From: Pogonophryne albipinna
Lineage: Eukaryota; Chordata; Actinopteri; Perciformes; Artedidraconidae
Direction: 5' to 3'
Assembly (NCBI GenBank): GCA_028583405.1
Contig: CM053257.1
Span: 31,801,071-31,865,070, forward strand
Length of the DNA stretch: 64,000 nt
The notes under the pieces are model-generated. The model did not search any database. It was given only the letters and a program-made list of their open reading frames with translations, and had not been told where the DNA came from. Positions within the stretch are counted from its first letter, which is position 1. Every line of letters begins with the position of its first letter. This document shows positions 22,366 to 61,256 of the stretch, piece after piece. The translations under genes were made by a program, and so were the position numbers.

Positions 22366-25300
22366 GTAAAAAAAATGATGCCATTTGTATTAAACAAAGA
22401 TTGTTTTCTGAGATTATTTAGAATACGATTTGTACACTGGCACATCGTTGCAGAATTATCATACTTTTGACACATATTTAGCCTTTAGCAGTTTAGATAT
22501 GGAGATATGCCATATGGTCATTTTTAGAAAATGTATTTTGCCTCATAAAACACTCATGTTTGTTATGGGTTGAGGTTGTCTAAAACAAATACGAATAGGA
22601 GACTCTTACGTAGATGCTCGGTTATCTACTGTTATATATCAGATATCGTTATTAAAGTCGATTCATTAGGCTGTTTCAAACACTGAACACTCCTATGAGT
22701 TTCCATTATCTACTGAAACACTTCATGAATATCTCCCATTTAGTTGCATCTGCACCAGAGGCTGCTGAGAGTCCCATGAAAATAACTACTTCTAATTGCT
22801 ATGAGACCATTCCCACTTTGTGAGCTATTTCTGCTCTTTTCCCACGCTTCTTTTGTTGTTACTTCTAGATCTTTTTAGTCCATCTGGGGCCCGTGCAGTC
22901 AACATGTTGATGTGTCCTTGGGCAAGATACTTAACCCCGAGTTGCTCCTGATGGCCAACGGTGTGTGTGTGCGTGTGTGTGTGTGTGTGAATGTAAGCTT
23001 CCCTGGAGCAAGTGGTACTGCTCTGCATGAATGAGGTGTGAAAGGGTGAATGACTCTTAGTATGTAAAGCGCTTCGAGGGGTCATAAATAGCGCTATATA
23101 AGTACGGTTCGGTTACCATCCATTCAGCAACATCAGTTACCATAAACCCTGTCATCTAAATCCACTTCCAGCTGTTTGGTGAGACAGATAAGTTGCCAAA
23201 ACAATATTTTTACTAAATAACCTCTTAGGTCTTGTTACGTTCCCGTTCCCTGTTACGCAACAGGTCTACTGGAAGTTACTTTTGATCTTCACCGCAGGAT
23301 AAGTCTGTACTTGCCAGCAAATATAATTATCTGGAAAAAGACTGACAAGATTTTCCTGTTTTCTGTTTATTGGAGTGAAACTTTCTTTTCACTATTTACT
23401 CAGGCTTCCTACCTGTGAAATACAACACTACGTCAACCCAGGGTCCTCTCTACAGCACGAGCCAAATTGGCCAGAAAGGAGTGCTTTTACTGAAAGCCAA
23501 GCCACACCAAATGGTCTTATGAGCTTAAATCAGTGTGCGTGTGTGTGTGTGTGTGTATCAGTGCTTATTCTACACTCGATTTGGACCACAATGCTGGATC
23601 AGTTACTATAGTTGCCAGAAGCAGTAACTCACAAGGCCATGAGAGATTTAAAAAATGTTATATGAACAAAATACCATATATAACAGATTAATTAAAAAGG
23701 TTTCAACAGAGCATGAAAATACTTCACAAAGAAGCTTTTTAAAGAGTTACCTGTTGTTTTTGTGGCTAAGCTCTAATAGTTTAACTCTTTATGACTTTGC
23801 TGCAGATGTAGAGTTGTATTCAGGGTGTGGTCAGTACAACATTACGTCATCGCTTGGTGTGGTTATAGGGGTTACAGGAGGTCACATCTAAAAAAATGTA
23901 TGAGTCAAAAAAAGTGATTTAAGTACGTTACAAAACTGTCTCAAAGTGAGCGAGTGTGTCCTACCTGGCACCCTAATCTGGATGTTATCTGATTGATGAA
24001 GTATTCTGATAGTACACAATACTTCCTCAATTATGAGATCAAGATACAATCTCTTATATTGCCATTGTTGTCTTTTTGGTGGCATTATGTTGGTAAGTGC
24101 AGCTGTGTTGTTGGATCTCACCTCACAGATATCACCGAATGTTCCCAAAAATACAGCAACAGAAAGCCTCTTCAATACAAGGGCTTTCATCAGCACAATC
24201 TCCATTGTGTTACCTCGTTTGCCAATAGATTGTGACTTAACAGGCCTTATAAGGCTTAACAACAACAACAACAACAACAACCATTGAGGTTATCACATTT
24301 AAGTGATTGCACATTTGTTCAGTATGCATTCTTATAAGGACATTCATTCTCATAAACTAGCCTGAAATACACAAATGTTATTGTTCCTAACTCAGGGGAA
24401 ATTATTGTTTTGCATATTTCTTTGCATACCTCATCTTTTGGAAAGTACATGCACAAGGGCTCTGAAGAGACATTGAGGAACATGTAGAAATCACTCGAGA
24501 AATCAAATGACAGGATGTGATATGTGTCATACATTCCTAAATGACTGAAACAACAGTGCTGAGTCTGCTGGTTCCCTTCTGATTTCCCTAAATCTGCACT
24601 TGACGCCTTAAATCTTGTTTATTTTGACTGTTTGACCACACATTAACACATTACATGACACTTTCACAATGAGTCAACATCTTTTTAGTGTGTTTTAGAT
24701 ACAACCTTGGAGGTAAAAACACACGTTGGCCTCTTTTTTGAGAGTTGATGGGAGTTTAGATAAGGCTGCAGTCTGGCTCAATGAGAACACACTGCATGTC
24801 TTCAGTTTACACCCACATATGTTTGAGACATGTTATATATGTTTGTCAGCGAGCATAAGTGTAGCTTTACAGTCTTTTTTTAGGCTCCGGATATTAAGTT
24901 TGAGTCAGACTGACCGTCGGGAAAAAAAGCCAAAAGCTAAGTTTTGTCGTCTCCACCCATACCCTGATGTCCTACAGCGACGCATTCTTCAAATAAACTA
25001 CAATACTTTACAAAACTACGCCACATTAGTCACCTGTCGAAACATTATGTAGTCTTCACACCGACACAGTTCAGGTATTCGAGCCTCTGGGTGAAGTGAT
25101 ATTGGCCGCTGCAAACATCTCACATCGGCATTGCAGAATAGTGCAATAAGCGTGTCCTTAAAGGCCCTAAATATACTTACTTTCAGATCAAACACCGCCG
25201 CGACGCAGCACACACAGCTACTCCACAAGGCAGGACAAAAAGTAACAATTACATCCAGGATAAAAGTAACATTTCATCGTGTTTTCTTGCCAGAGTTTGA

Positions 25301-25953
25301 CAGTATTCCCCGTAGGTGATGCACACGTTTAGTCCCTCCCATATCGTGTCCAGTGAGACAGTACGGAGGAAAAATAGGAAATGTCCTTAAAATGTGGCTG
25401 TGTTGTCACGAGGACAGGTCATGGCACGAGTGATTTTATCTGTAGCCTAATCTGAATTAAAACAAAAATACATGTGTTGTATGGTTAAAAAAACGAAAAA
25501 GGGTGTTTTTTTTATTTTATTTGTGAAGATAAACATTCATTAATAAGTGGACTGTTTATATTATAGGGTCAGAGATGCTAGGAGACAAAACATGGATTTA
25601 ATGGGCAAACATGTCCCGACTGTGCCATCATGGGAACACACCGAGAGGAATGCAGGTAAATGGATAAAGAGGAGGGGGCTGTGGTGAAGTCACGTAGCGT
25701 ATGACGAACTTCCGGTCTCTGATACTGTTTTTTTTTAAAGACAAGACTCACATCTGTGTTTTTGGAAGTATTTGTTTGATAAAAGGTCGTTTTTTATATC
25801 TTTAGCGACATTTTTTAAATAAAAAGAAAACAAACAAAACGACAGAACTGTCAAGAGTTGTTTACTTTGTAACCGGAAGTATAGGCTGCAACTCCGGATG
25901 AGCTACTACTGCTCTGAAACAAGTCATGAAATGGTCAAGAAACTTCTACTTTG
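22366..25953. other. pld2-chrne intergenic stretch
   Basis: No convincing gene. It holds a SINE/LINE-type tail at 22875-23110 (GTCCTTGGGCAAGATACTTA with TG repeats, ending AAGCGCTTCGAGGGGTC), short TG runs near 23537, and AAC repeats at about 24258-24280. The rest is unassigned. A pld2 promoter could be here, but I see no clear one. Confidence 0.4.
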
Positions 25954-27492
25954 AGAGGTGGAAGTGCCAGAGTGTAGGGCCCTTTCTCATTTATCTAACT
26001 CCCCTCCTCGACTCCTATCCTCGATACTTAGTCCCGCCCACAGGAGATGTGAGCCGAGGAGCCGAGGAGGGGAACCGAGGAGAGAGGAGGGGAAGCAGCA
26101 GGCGGTTAGAGAAATGAGAACTCCTCTCCTCTGAGCGGTCATTTTAAAGAGACGTCCATTAATGATGACAGGAGGCACAGCAGCCATCTGTCTGATGGAC
26201 AGATGTGTTCATGATGACTTTGATTCATTCACAGTGCGGAATAATGAGACAATAACAGGCTACAGATGCGGACACACACACACACACACACATATATGTA
26301 TATATTTATATACATATATATACGATTTCAGAATCAAACAGAGCACTCTCATATTAACGTAACACTATCAGAGACTGGATATATCCCCCCCCCCCCCTCT
26401 CTGGTCGCTACAATGAGGAAAATAAATGACGGACCAAAAGTTTTATTTACAAGTATTAAAAGTAAGCAGAGGACACCAAACCAACTGAGACCTGTCTGTC
26501 CGCTGCATCTACACACACACTGTACCAAACACACACGCACCTACAGCCTAACAGCCGTTGTGTATTTTATTATGTGAAGCACTAAATGGTTTTAGAAAAA
26601 TATGGACTCTTTGTTTGTAGAGATCTACTAAACTACAGCAAATAAAGAGAGTAGGCCTGTTATACTGAGTGATATATATTATACACACTGCTCTGCTTTC
26701 TGCACGGACATCACAGCTGTTCTCTCTGGAAACATCGCGTCGCGATGAGCAGTTAATAAAATAATATCCAGGGGATGCATGCAGAGCTGTCATAGGCTGA
26801 GATAAGTCCGGCCGTGCGTCACGACTCTTTGAAACATCTCTGTTGCCGGAAATGCATCCACGAAGGAGCCGTGGAGGACCGTGGAGGACCCATCAGTGTA
26901 TCCTCGGTTAGAGCTCCTCCAGAGAGCCTCCTCGATGCTCGATGCTCGGTCCTCGAAGTGCATTTCGAGAAATGAGATGTCCTTCAACATGGCGCGCTGA
27001 AATTCATTTCCGGGTCACTACCGGAGGACCGAGGAGTCGAGGAGTCGAGGAGGGGGATTTGCTGAAATGAGAACGGGCCTAGGAGTACTGTTACAGTAAA
27101 AGTCCTGCATTCAAAATGTTACTCAATTAAAAACAGAAAAGTATTAGCATCAAAATATAGTTAAAGTATCAAAAGTATAAGTAGTGATTGTGCAGATTGG
27201 TCCATTTCAGAATAATATATATGATATGTTTTATAATGATTGATCATTAAAGTGTTATCAAAGCTGGTAAAGGTGCAGCTAGTTTGAATGGCTTTGTATT
27301 CTGTAGGGTAGCTTGTGAATTTACTCCAGGTGGAACAAAGTCTGATTCAACACTTGATTATATTTCACATCATTCATCCAGATCTGTAAAGTAACGGATG
27401 GTATTAAATAAATGTAGTGGAGTAATAGTACACAAAATTGTATTTGAGTGCAGTACTTGACTAAATGTTCTTAGTTACTTTACACCACTGAT
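25954..27492. mobile_element. hAT-N MITE of the TACTCAAGTAAAA family, interrupted
   Basis: The left part GAGAGGTGGAAG...CAGAGTGTAG is continued after the nested 25978-27079 element by GAGTACTGTTACAGTAAAAG, matching the uninterrupted 1619-2794 copy. Ends near TTACACCACTG. Confidence 0.6.
25978..27079. mobile_element. 1.1-kb MITE with GGCCC-TTCTCATTT ends
   Basis: Ends GGCCCTTTCTCATTT / GGCCCGTTCTCATTT, flanked by TAG (25975-25977, 27080-27082). The empty site is visible in the related copy at 1670-1690 (GTGTAGGAATACT). Interior: GA-rich CCTCGACTCC repeats and CA/TA microsatellites. A 3-bp target suggests Harbinger-like, unproven. Confidence 0.65.
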
Positions 27493-28889
27493 TTTTACTG
27501 AGGTGTTCCAGCAATAAAAACATCAGCATATGAGTGAATACTTGCAATTAAAAACTGAACAATTTAGTGAGTATGCGACTCTTAGATAATTTACAATTCA
27601 ACCTGTGATCAACCTGTCTTGGGTGGCGCAGTTACCATGACTGGGTGTAGTACATTTTCACTCCATATGGAGGTGTTCAATCACCAACAAAAGTCTAATT
27701 AGGGATTCAAAGTTATTTCAGAGCAATATCTGCATACTGATAAGAAGAAGAAACCAAAACAAGATTTAATGTTGGTCAACCATATGATGGCTTCAATTGA
27801 TACAAGATAAAAAATAGTATAAAATAATGACAAATCTAACATTATTCAATGATTATAGGCCTTTGTTTTTCACCTACACATTATGCATTTCTCCAAATAT
27901 CTTTCTCAAACACACACAACTGGTAGCTGAATTATAATTGATAATAAAGAGAACAGACATGATGATCTTGAAAAGGTTAATGTCACTTACAAATTATCTG
28001 TTTTTCATTTGCTAATTGGTTATTTGCACTTCCTGATATGTTTGAATTTTTGGGGCGTTTTACAATATATTTACACTTTCAGGTACGATGTATACCATTT
28101 CAAAACCACTGAAGAACAGCAAGAAAAAACAGAGAGTATGTTGAAGATGAATACATGTTCCTAATTGTGTTTCCACATAACTCGCATATTAAACAAATTG
28201 TTTGAGCAAGTCACAAAGCACAAAATAATGAATTTATTTTAAAAACATGGCACAATGAATCAAGACAATGTCCCAGTTACATGTGCAGGTTTTCCACGCA
28301 AGTAAGACGACAGGCAGGGAAACTTATACAGACTTTGTCAGATTATGTAATACATGGATGACTATTATAACGCCCTTGAGAGATGGATGGATGGAGAAAC
28401 CTTGTTTATTGTTATTTTAAAACCCAGTTCTACACAGCTGTATGGCTCCATGTAATGCAATAATGCCTTTGCAACAAGATAAATAACATTTCTCAGCATG
28501 GCGGTGAATCACCTTCATGATTACTCTTCAAATACTCCAAACACTCATACTGTACAACAAACCACATCATAGGAATACTTGATAATTATGATTTAAAACA
28601 TCACTTTTAAATTAGCCCTGATCCACTGATTTAATGTATACATCCAACAAACGTACGCTAAGATGAACAGCTAAGTTGTGAGTTTGAATGAAAATCGCTC
28701 CGCTGCCTGACTAATCCTAGAACCTAAACACAGAGACTGTTGTCAAGTCTTCGGTTATTAAAGCTCTAACTAACTCAACCCTGAATCTGAGCCCGCGACT
28801 CAATAAGAAACATCCCTCATCCTTACTGACAGCATGAGGCCCCTTGGAAAGGTTTCATCAGAGCAAAAACGTTTTCTTGTTTACATTTT
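27493..28889. other. chrne 3' flank and probable 3' UTR
   Basis: AT-rich sequence without recognisable repeats or ORFs. The chrne 3' UTR occupies part of the upper end. Confidence 0.45.
28405..28410 (-). terminator. Candidate chrne polyadenylation signal
   Basis: AATAAA on the minus strand 480 bp past the stop, the first canonical hexamer downstream. A second AATAAA is at 28233-28238 and an ATTAAA at 28630-28635. Which is used cannot be told from sequence alone. Confidence 0.35.
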
Positions 28890-55738
<26,849 letters not shown>

Positions 55739-58550
55739 GTTCCCAGACTGCTCCGCTGCACCGCACTGTATCTAAATATTAAGTTTGAGCGAGAGAAAGG
55801 ACGGAGAGGAAGAGACCTAAATCCCCCTCCAAACGCCCTGACTATCGCCCGCCCCGGCTGTCGCTATCCGCGGCTCAGATTACAGAGCAGCTGGTTGGCA
55901 CTAAAGCAGGACTTCAAGTCACACTGCGGTCACCCACAATAATCATCATCATGATCATTAGACAACAAATCTGTGGTGATGCCAGGTATATACACTACAG
56001 CATTTATCTGACAAAAGGTATTCAATGGATGTCCTGTATGATACATCTTCAATATTGGTATTTATCGTTATAGTCTTCACTTTGATCATTGTCATTTTGT
56101 AGGATAATCAAATCATGACTTTTGTTATTTTATTGGTAATTTAGCAGAGATAATGCACAACGTTTTCTGTACCACATATAGTCAAAAGTGTTCATATGTA
56201 GTCTCTGGACAGATGCCACTAGTGATGCACAAGTTATAATAGATCGGTTTTAAGTGAATCAAAACCATACAGAGCAAAAACTAAAGTAATGGAGCACACC
56301 ATCACAGCACTATATGGAAACTAAGAAACAAATAAATCATTAAAAAACCCTACCTAATGTGTTTCTGCTGTATCTTTTCTTAAAAGTATTTCATTTTATT
56401 TTGTAAAGCACTTTGAATTGCCGTGTGCTGAAAGGTGCTATATAAATAAACGTGCCTTGGCTTGCCTGCCACCAATAAACAACAGAAGAACAATACTAAA
56501 TTCCTGCAACCTAATAAAATAAGTGTGTGTGTGCTTGTAGAGCAAACATCAACAAAAACCCAGAGATACCGACACACACACCCGTGGGTGCAGGAAGCTG
56601 CTCTCTGCTGCTATGTGTTGGGGTATTAATACACCGAGCAGAGCCATGCCACCTCCACAGGACTCCAGCAGTGACAGAATGTCTGCGGACCCGGTCTTTC
56701 AGGGTTAGAGGGCTGGTGGCAGACAAAGCCCATAAAAACCATAACACCACGGAGACAGAGAAGAGGATTTACTTTAAGTTTGAGGATTTCTGGACAGAAG
56801 TGGATGCCGCTACAAAGGTAACTAAGTACAAATCAGACAATCAGGACGTTTGACTTATTTCAAACCCAGGGACTAACTTTGCTCTTGTAATTAGTGCTGT
56901 GAGTAATATAAGTATTGTCACTCTGCAGCGACAAGGGCAACAGACTGATTTTTGGAATGTGCCATGTGAGTTGCACAGTATGTGATGTACTTCTAAAAAT
57001 ACAGTTAGGGAAACAGAGATGAGCTTCTTTAAGGTAACTGGAGCCTCCAGAAGGTGGATAATGTGTCTCACACTCAGTTCAGTTCAGAGCTCTGACTCTG
57101 AGACAGACTGGGGCTGGATCCGTCTGGCCTCAAAGACAAGTTGTTGTTAGGAACCTTGACTCAATAGTATGAGGACTCAAATGCACAACCCAGAGACAAA
57201 AAAGGTTTGAAGCAAATAATCTTTAAAAAAACAAAATCACTCTTTCAGAGGATATAACAAAAAAATGTGCTCACATGGAGGATAAAAAGGCAAAACACTG
57301 AATCTCTTAAACAATGGCTTGGATCTGACTTCTTGGACTGACGAACAAGACGAACTGACAGGGGGAGACAGGACAAGTTATACATGAGGTAAGTGGGCAC
57401 AGGTGGAAACAATCAGGGGCGGGGCAGACGCTGACGATGGCGGGAAAAATAACCAAGGCAGGAAGTAAAGGGACCTGGAATGAGACATGGTGAGTACAAA
57501 ATAAAACAGGAAGTGGAACATAAACTAAACTAACATGAACATGACAATCACAAACATGACAAAACTAACATATTTGACGGGACACAACAGTTGTACACAG
57601 AGTAGAGAACAAATAATAAGCATTTTAGTTTGAAACAAACAAAATTAAAGCATAAGGTTGGCGCTAAATCGTTTTTTGGACAGTGGGCAAATGAACCTCC
57701 TAGATGCAGCCCAATGGATGCTGATTATATTTGTGTTCTCTAGAGTCAGGCCATGAGGCAATGAGCAACCTTTATAGCAAAGAACGGGGCTATGCCACCA
57801 ACACTGTATCCAGTTCTCTTTATACATTCATGTTCTGTACAGCTGAAGCCAAAAATGTTTCTCAAAACTTACCGGGTGCAGAATGTCAGACGCGTGTTTA
57901 ACTGTTTGCTGTTTAACAAGTGCTATAAATATAGTGAATGGTTCAAACTATTGTAGTGTTAATGTGGTAGGACAAAGAGCTGCAACTAAATATGCAATGA
58001 CAACCTTTAGTAACTCGCTAGTTCATGCTGTGCATCCATAGATAGAGATACCCTTAAGGTGTCAGCAACTCTCACAGTGTGACAAGACTTTGAAAGCTTG
58101 TTGCAGATAGAAGTTTGATTTGTACCTCAGCCGAACCAGAGGCACTATGATCATGCCTTTTTAGCTGCGACAGCAATGCAGGTACTCTTTTTACCTGTGT
58201 CAATGTGTGTGTCATGATGGCAAAATGTGTTCCTGAAGACAAAGCAAAGAAATCAATATACTACTGGCCGTGGAATTACAACTTCCAGGACCGTGATGCC
58301 ATTGGGCCCAAAAATATGTTTTCCCCATAACTTCTACCCGTAAAGAACAAATACTTTTTTTGTTGTTAAATCAACCTCAAGGTAGAACACATAAATAGCC
58401 TTTATTTAAATCATTATTTCATAGAAGTTAAGTAAAATTCAGAATCCAAAAGTTATTCTATGATGAACTCATATTTGCATTAGGAAGCTGAAACACGCTT
58501 GCTATATGGACCCCTAGATGCAGAAGAGCCGGCATATTTTATACCCTTAG
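55739..58550. other. Spacer upstream of chrne, left part
   Basis: Besides the E-box block, it contains a LINE-type tail at about 56395-56465 (AAAGGTGCTATATAAATAAA) and a dispersed repeat at about 57150-57590 (CACAGGTGGAAACAATCAGG, AACATGACAATCACAAACAT). No gene seen. Confidence 0.4.
55856..55948 (-). promoter_or_regulatory. chrne: chrne proximal upstream block with E-box
   Basis: Lies 118-210 bp upstream of the chrne ATG. Contains a CAGCTG E-box at 55888-55893, the type bound by myogenic bHLH factors in muscle receptor promoters (family knowledge), with a GGGGCGGG Sp1-like site just downstream near 55,850. A related sequence recurs in intron 1 at 47,652-47,746. No CCGGAA N-box was seen nearby. 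Confidence 0.5.
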
Positions 58551-59235
58551 GCGCATTCACACCGCAGTACTTTTCCCACAAAGGTTCATGAGAATTTAGT
58601 TAATGAGAACTCTTTAGTTCTGATGAACTAAATACAGATCGCGTTCACACCGGAATAAGTTCCTGGGGAAGGATTAGGCAAATGAAGCCGCTGACGTCAC
58701 TTCTTCTTCGGCTTTGGGTTTACTGGCAGGCCGCAAACAACTTCACGGCGTACACTGCTGCAGGAAGTCCCCGGCCGGAAGCCCCCGGAGTTGGGGGCTG
58801 ACTTCAGTAGAAGGGACTCCCAGCAGCTTCTACTGAAGCCAGCCCCCACTGAAGCCTTCCGAGTAACTCGCCAGAACGCCGACACCTCCTCATCTCCACC
58901 GCTCCCATGTTTTCTTTTGTGTTGCCATAAGTTAGTCTCTCTGCATTTGTGCGCTGGGCTAATGCTAATGCTAATAATGCTAATGCGAGGATAATAAAAT
59001 GGCGGCTTCACAAAACCTTTTGGGAGTTTTACGGGGCGTGGTTTGCATTCCGCCCAGCCAATCAGAAATGGGAACCTTTTTCTCCCACGAAAGTCCCTGC
59101 TCTCTAGCAGGGAAGGAAAAGGGGGTGAAAAAATTCTGATGAACACATTTTAGTTCCGGCTCTTTTTGGTGTGAACGCGACATTTCGGAACTATATCGGA
59201 ACTAAAATGGGAAAAGTACTGCGGTGTGAACGCGC
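58551..59235. mobile_element. MITE with GCGCATTCACACCGCAG ends
   Basis: Inverted ends GCGCATTCACACCGCAGTAC and the near-identical reverse at 59206-59235. Interior self-complementary segments (CAGCAGCTTCTACTGAAGCC). No target duplication recognised. Confidence 0.6.
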
Positions 59236-61186
59236 TCTTCATTCAAGCTTTCTTCACTTTGAGAACCACTGAGTTACTATCATTGGCATAACTGGGGAAC
59301 CTGCCTCCAACTGGCAGGATTTGGCATCACAGCCTGTGATTCTGTAGCAAGATGGTCTCTAATTTTCTTTCTCCTTTTGTTTTTTAACAACTGCATTACT
59401 GCCAATACATACAATCTCCCAGCGTGTTGTTCTACCTACATTTAAAACTATTTAAATACAAACGTACTAACCTAGGGGAAATGTAGTTTTAAATCCAGTG
59501 AAAATGCTTCCAGATTTTGTCTGACAGAGACCTCTTCACTTCCTGCCCTGCCAAACCCCCCATACATAAACATGCTCACACAGTGGGAAGTCATGCCGTG
59601 TGCATTAGTCTACTAGCACTGTGCACGTGGGATTCCTGTCAAGAATGGGCAGCAACAAACACATTTTTGTGGGACTATTTCTATTTAAAATGCATGTTAT
59701 TTAATCTGAACATTTAATCTGATTTCACCAGCAGTGTGGAGTCAAACAGTCCAAGTCTCCTGAGAGAGTCATGTGGTTTTTTTCACAAGGATTCACAGTC
59801 TCCCCTTGTCAGTTGTTGCCTTTTTTTCAGAAGGGATCATTCATTGGTTGCACAGAGCAACAAGCCCCATGACCGGCTCCTCCCAGCCAAGTAATTAATG
59901 CCCCTGCTTTCACTTCTTTTCCCGCTCCTCCACTGCAGAACACCATTGTTAAATCCCTCTCCACGAGCACACATGTGCTTCGGCTTGAGAGTGGAGTTCA
60001 ATGTCTGCTCACCTCCCCCACAGCAAACCCACTGATAGCGACCAATCAGTGGGTTTCCCTTGATTATCACTATCCGAGGTGATAATCATGGCAACACCCT
60101 TCAGACTTTAGACTTCAATTAGACACAATCCGATGGAATTCCTCCATAATTAGCATTTGGAAATCCAACATGATATACTACAGAATATGAATCACAAGGG
60201 AAAATACATGTGTTTGCTCCCACTATGTTTTTGTACATGTCTTTGTCATATCTAGAATTAGATTAGCATCAGTGGACATCATTAGTCCTTTTGCCGGCTC
60301 AGCTAGGATAAGCTCGGTTAGTCTGTGTTATCGATTGACAAACAAGGATCACATTCAGCCACCAAACGCAGACTGTGCAACAACATAATCTTATTTTAAA
60401 TGAATCAATACATCGGTTTACTCTGGGTTGCAATAAATATACATGTAAAGACTGGGGGGGGAATATGTGTTCATTGAGAGTGTCCTGATGTGTTGTACTC
60501 CCATTTGAACGATACATTTTCAGAAATGTGTGTCTGAGAGCTGTTGTAAGCATGGTGGTGCTTCTAGTGGTTTGTGTGAATGAGTTATAGAGGGAGAACG
60601 AGAGGGAGGGGGGAGGGAGGAGGGAGGGTTGTGGTGGGAGGCGATGGAGCAAGTGTTTCCTCGTACTGACCAGGAATATAGCGCATATATATAAGAAGAA
60701 TTCGAAGGAAGGGGGTTAATGCCAGACACGCCGCGTTGGCTCTGCATTATCAGCCACACATGGCTGATCTCTGGACCCTCAGGTTGAGCAACACAACAAG
60801 AAGGCAGGCAGCTTCAAGATCAGTCAGAAACAAAGGCAGGGTAGAGGAGAGACGTGGATCCAAGAAAGCCAAAGGGAAAAAGAAAGAGCAACATCAGGCT
60901 GAGCCGTGACAGTGACGGGGGGAAAGCAGCTGTGGTCAAATAGAGTTAAACATTGACAGGGGCTCTCTGTGAGGTACGGTGGCTGGGAGAACTTTTTATT
61001 TCGGGTTTTGGGGAGGAGTATGAAAGATTTAGGAGGGTGAGGCGGGGTCAGAGGCAGGGGTCCGGCAGGGAGTAATTGTGGTGACAGTCAGTGCAAGGGG
61101 AAAGGACTCATGTGAGAACCAGAGGAATTAAAACATAGGGACAAAGAGAAGGAAGAGAGCTGGCAGACCCTAAACAGGACTTCAGA
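59236..61186. other. Upstream region of the 61,187 gene
   Basis: No ORF or transposon end recognised. Includes a purine-rich GGGAGGGAGGAGGGAGGG tract at about 60605 and the candidate TATA box at 60686. Probably promoter and 5' UTR in its last 500 bp. Confidence 0.35.
60686..60694 (+). promoter_or_regulatory. Candidate TATA box upstream of the 61,187 exon
   Basis: TATATATAA in a GC-bounded context about 500 bp before the signal-peptide ATG, followed by G-rich sequence. It is the only TATA-like motif I noticed between 60,000 and the ATG. Placement is inference. Confidence 0.25.
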
Positions 61187-61256
61187 ATGGGTGTGAAGAG
61201 CAAGGCTGCGGCGGCTATCTTGGTGCTGCTGCTGTTCCTCGGCTCCCTGTGGCTCC
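61187..61256 (+). CDS. First coding exon of an unidentified secreted or membrane protein
   Basis: ATG at 61187 opens 23 codons plus 1 nt: basic start MGVKSK, then a strongly hydrophobic run (AAAAILVLLLFLGSLWL), then C|GTGAGT, a strong splice donor. This looks like a signal peptide or type II anchor exon, divergent from chrne by 5.4 kb. I do not recognise the protein. In human, GLTPD2 and VMO1 lie on the other side of PLD2, and a GLTPD2-like protein starting with a signal anchor is one speculative candidate. No second exon is recognisable before the window ends. Confidence 0.5.

Noticed and set aside
24258..24280. Polyasparagine-coding AAC run
   Set aside because: A short trinucleotide repeat in intergenic DNA without a supporting gene model.
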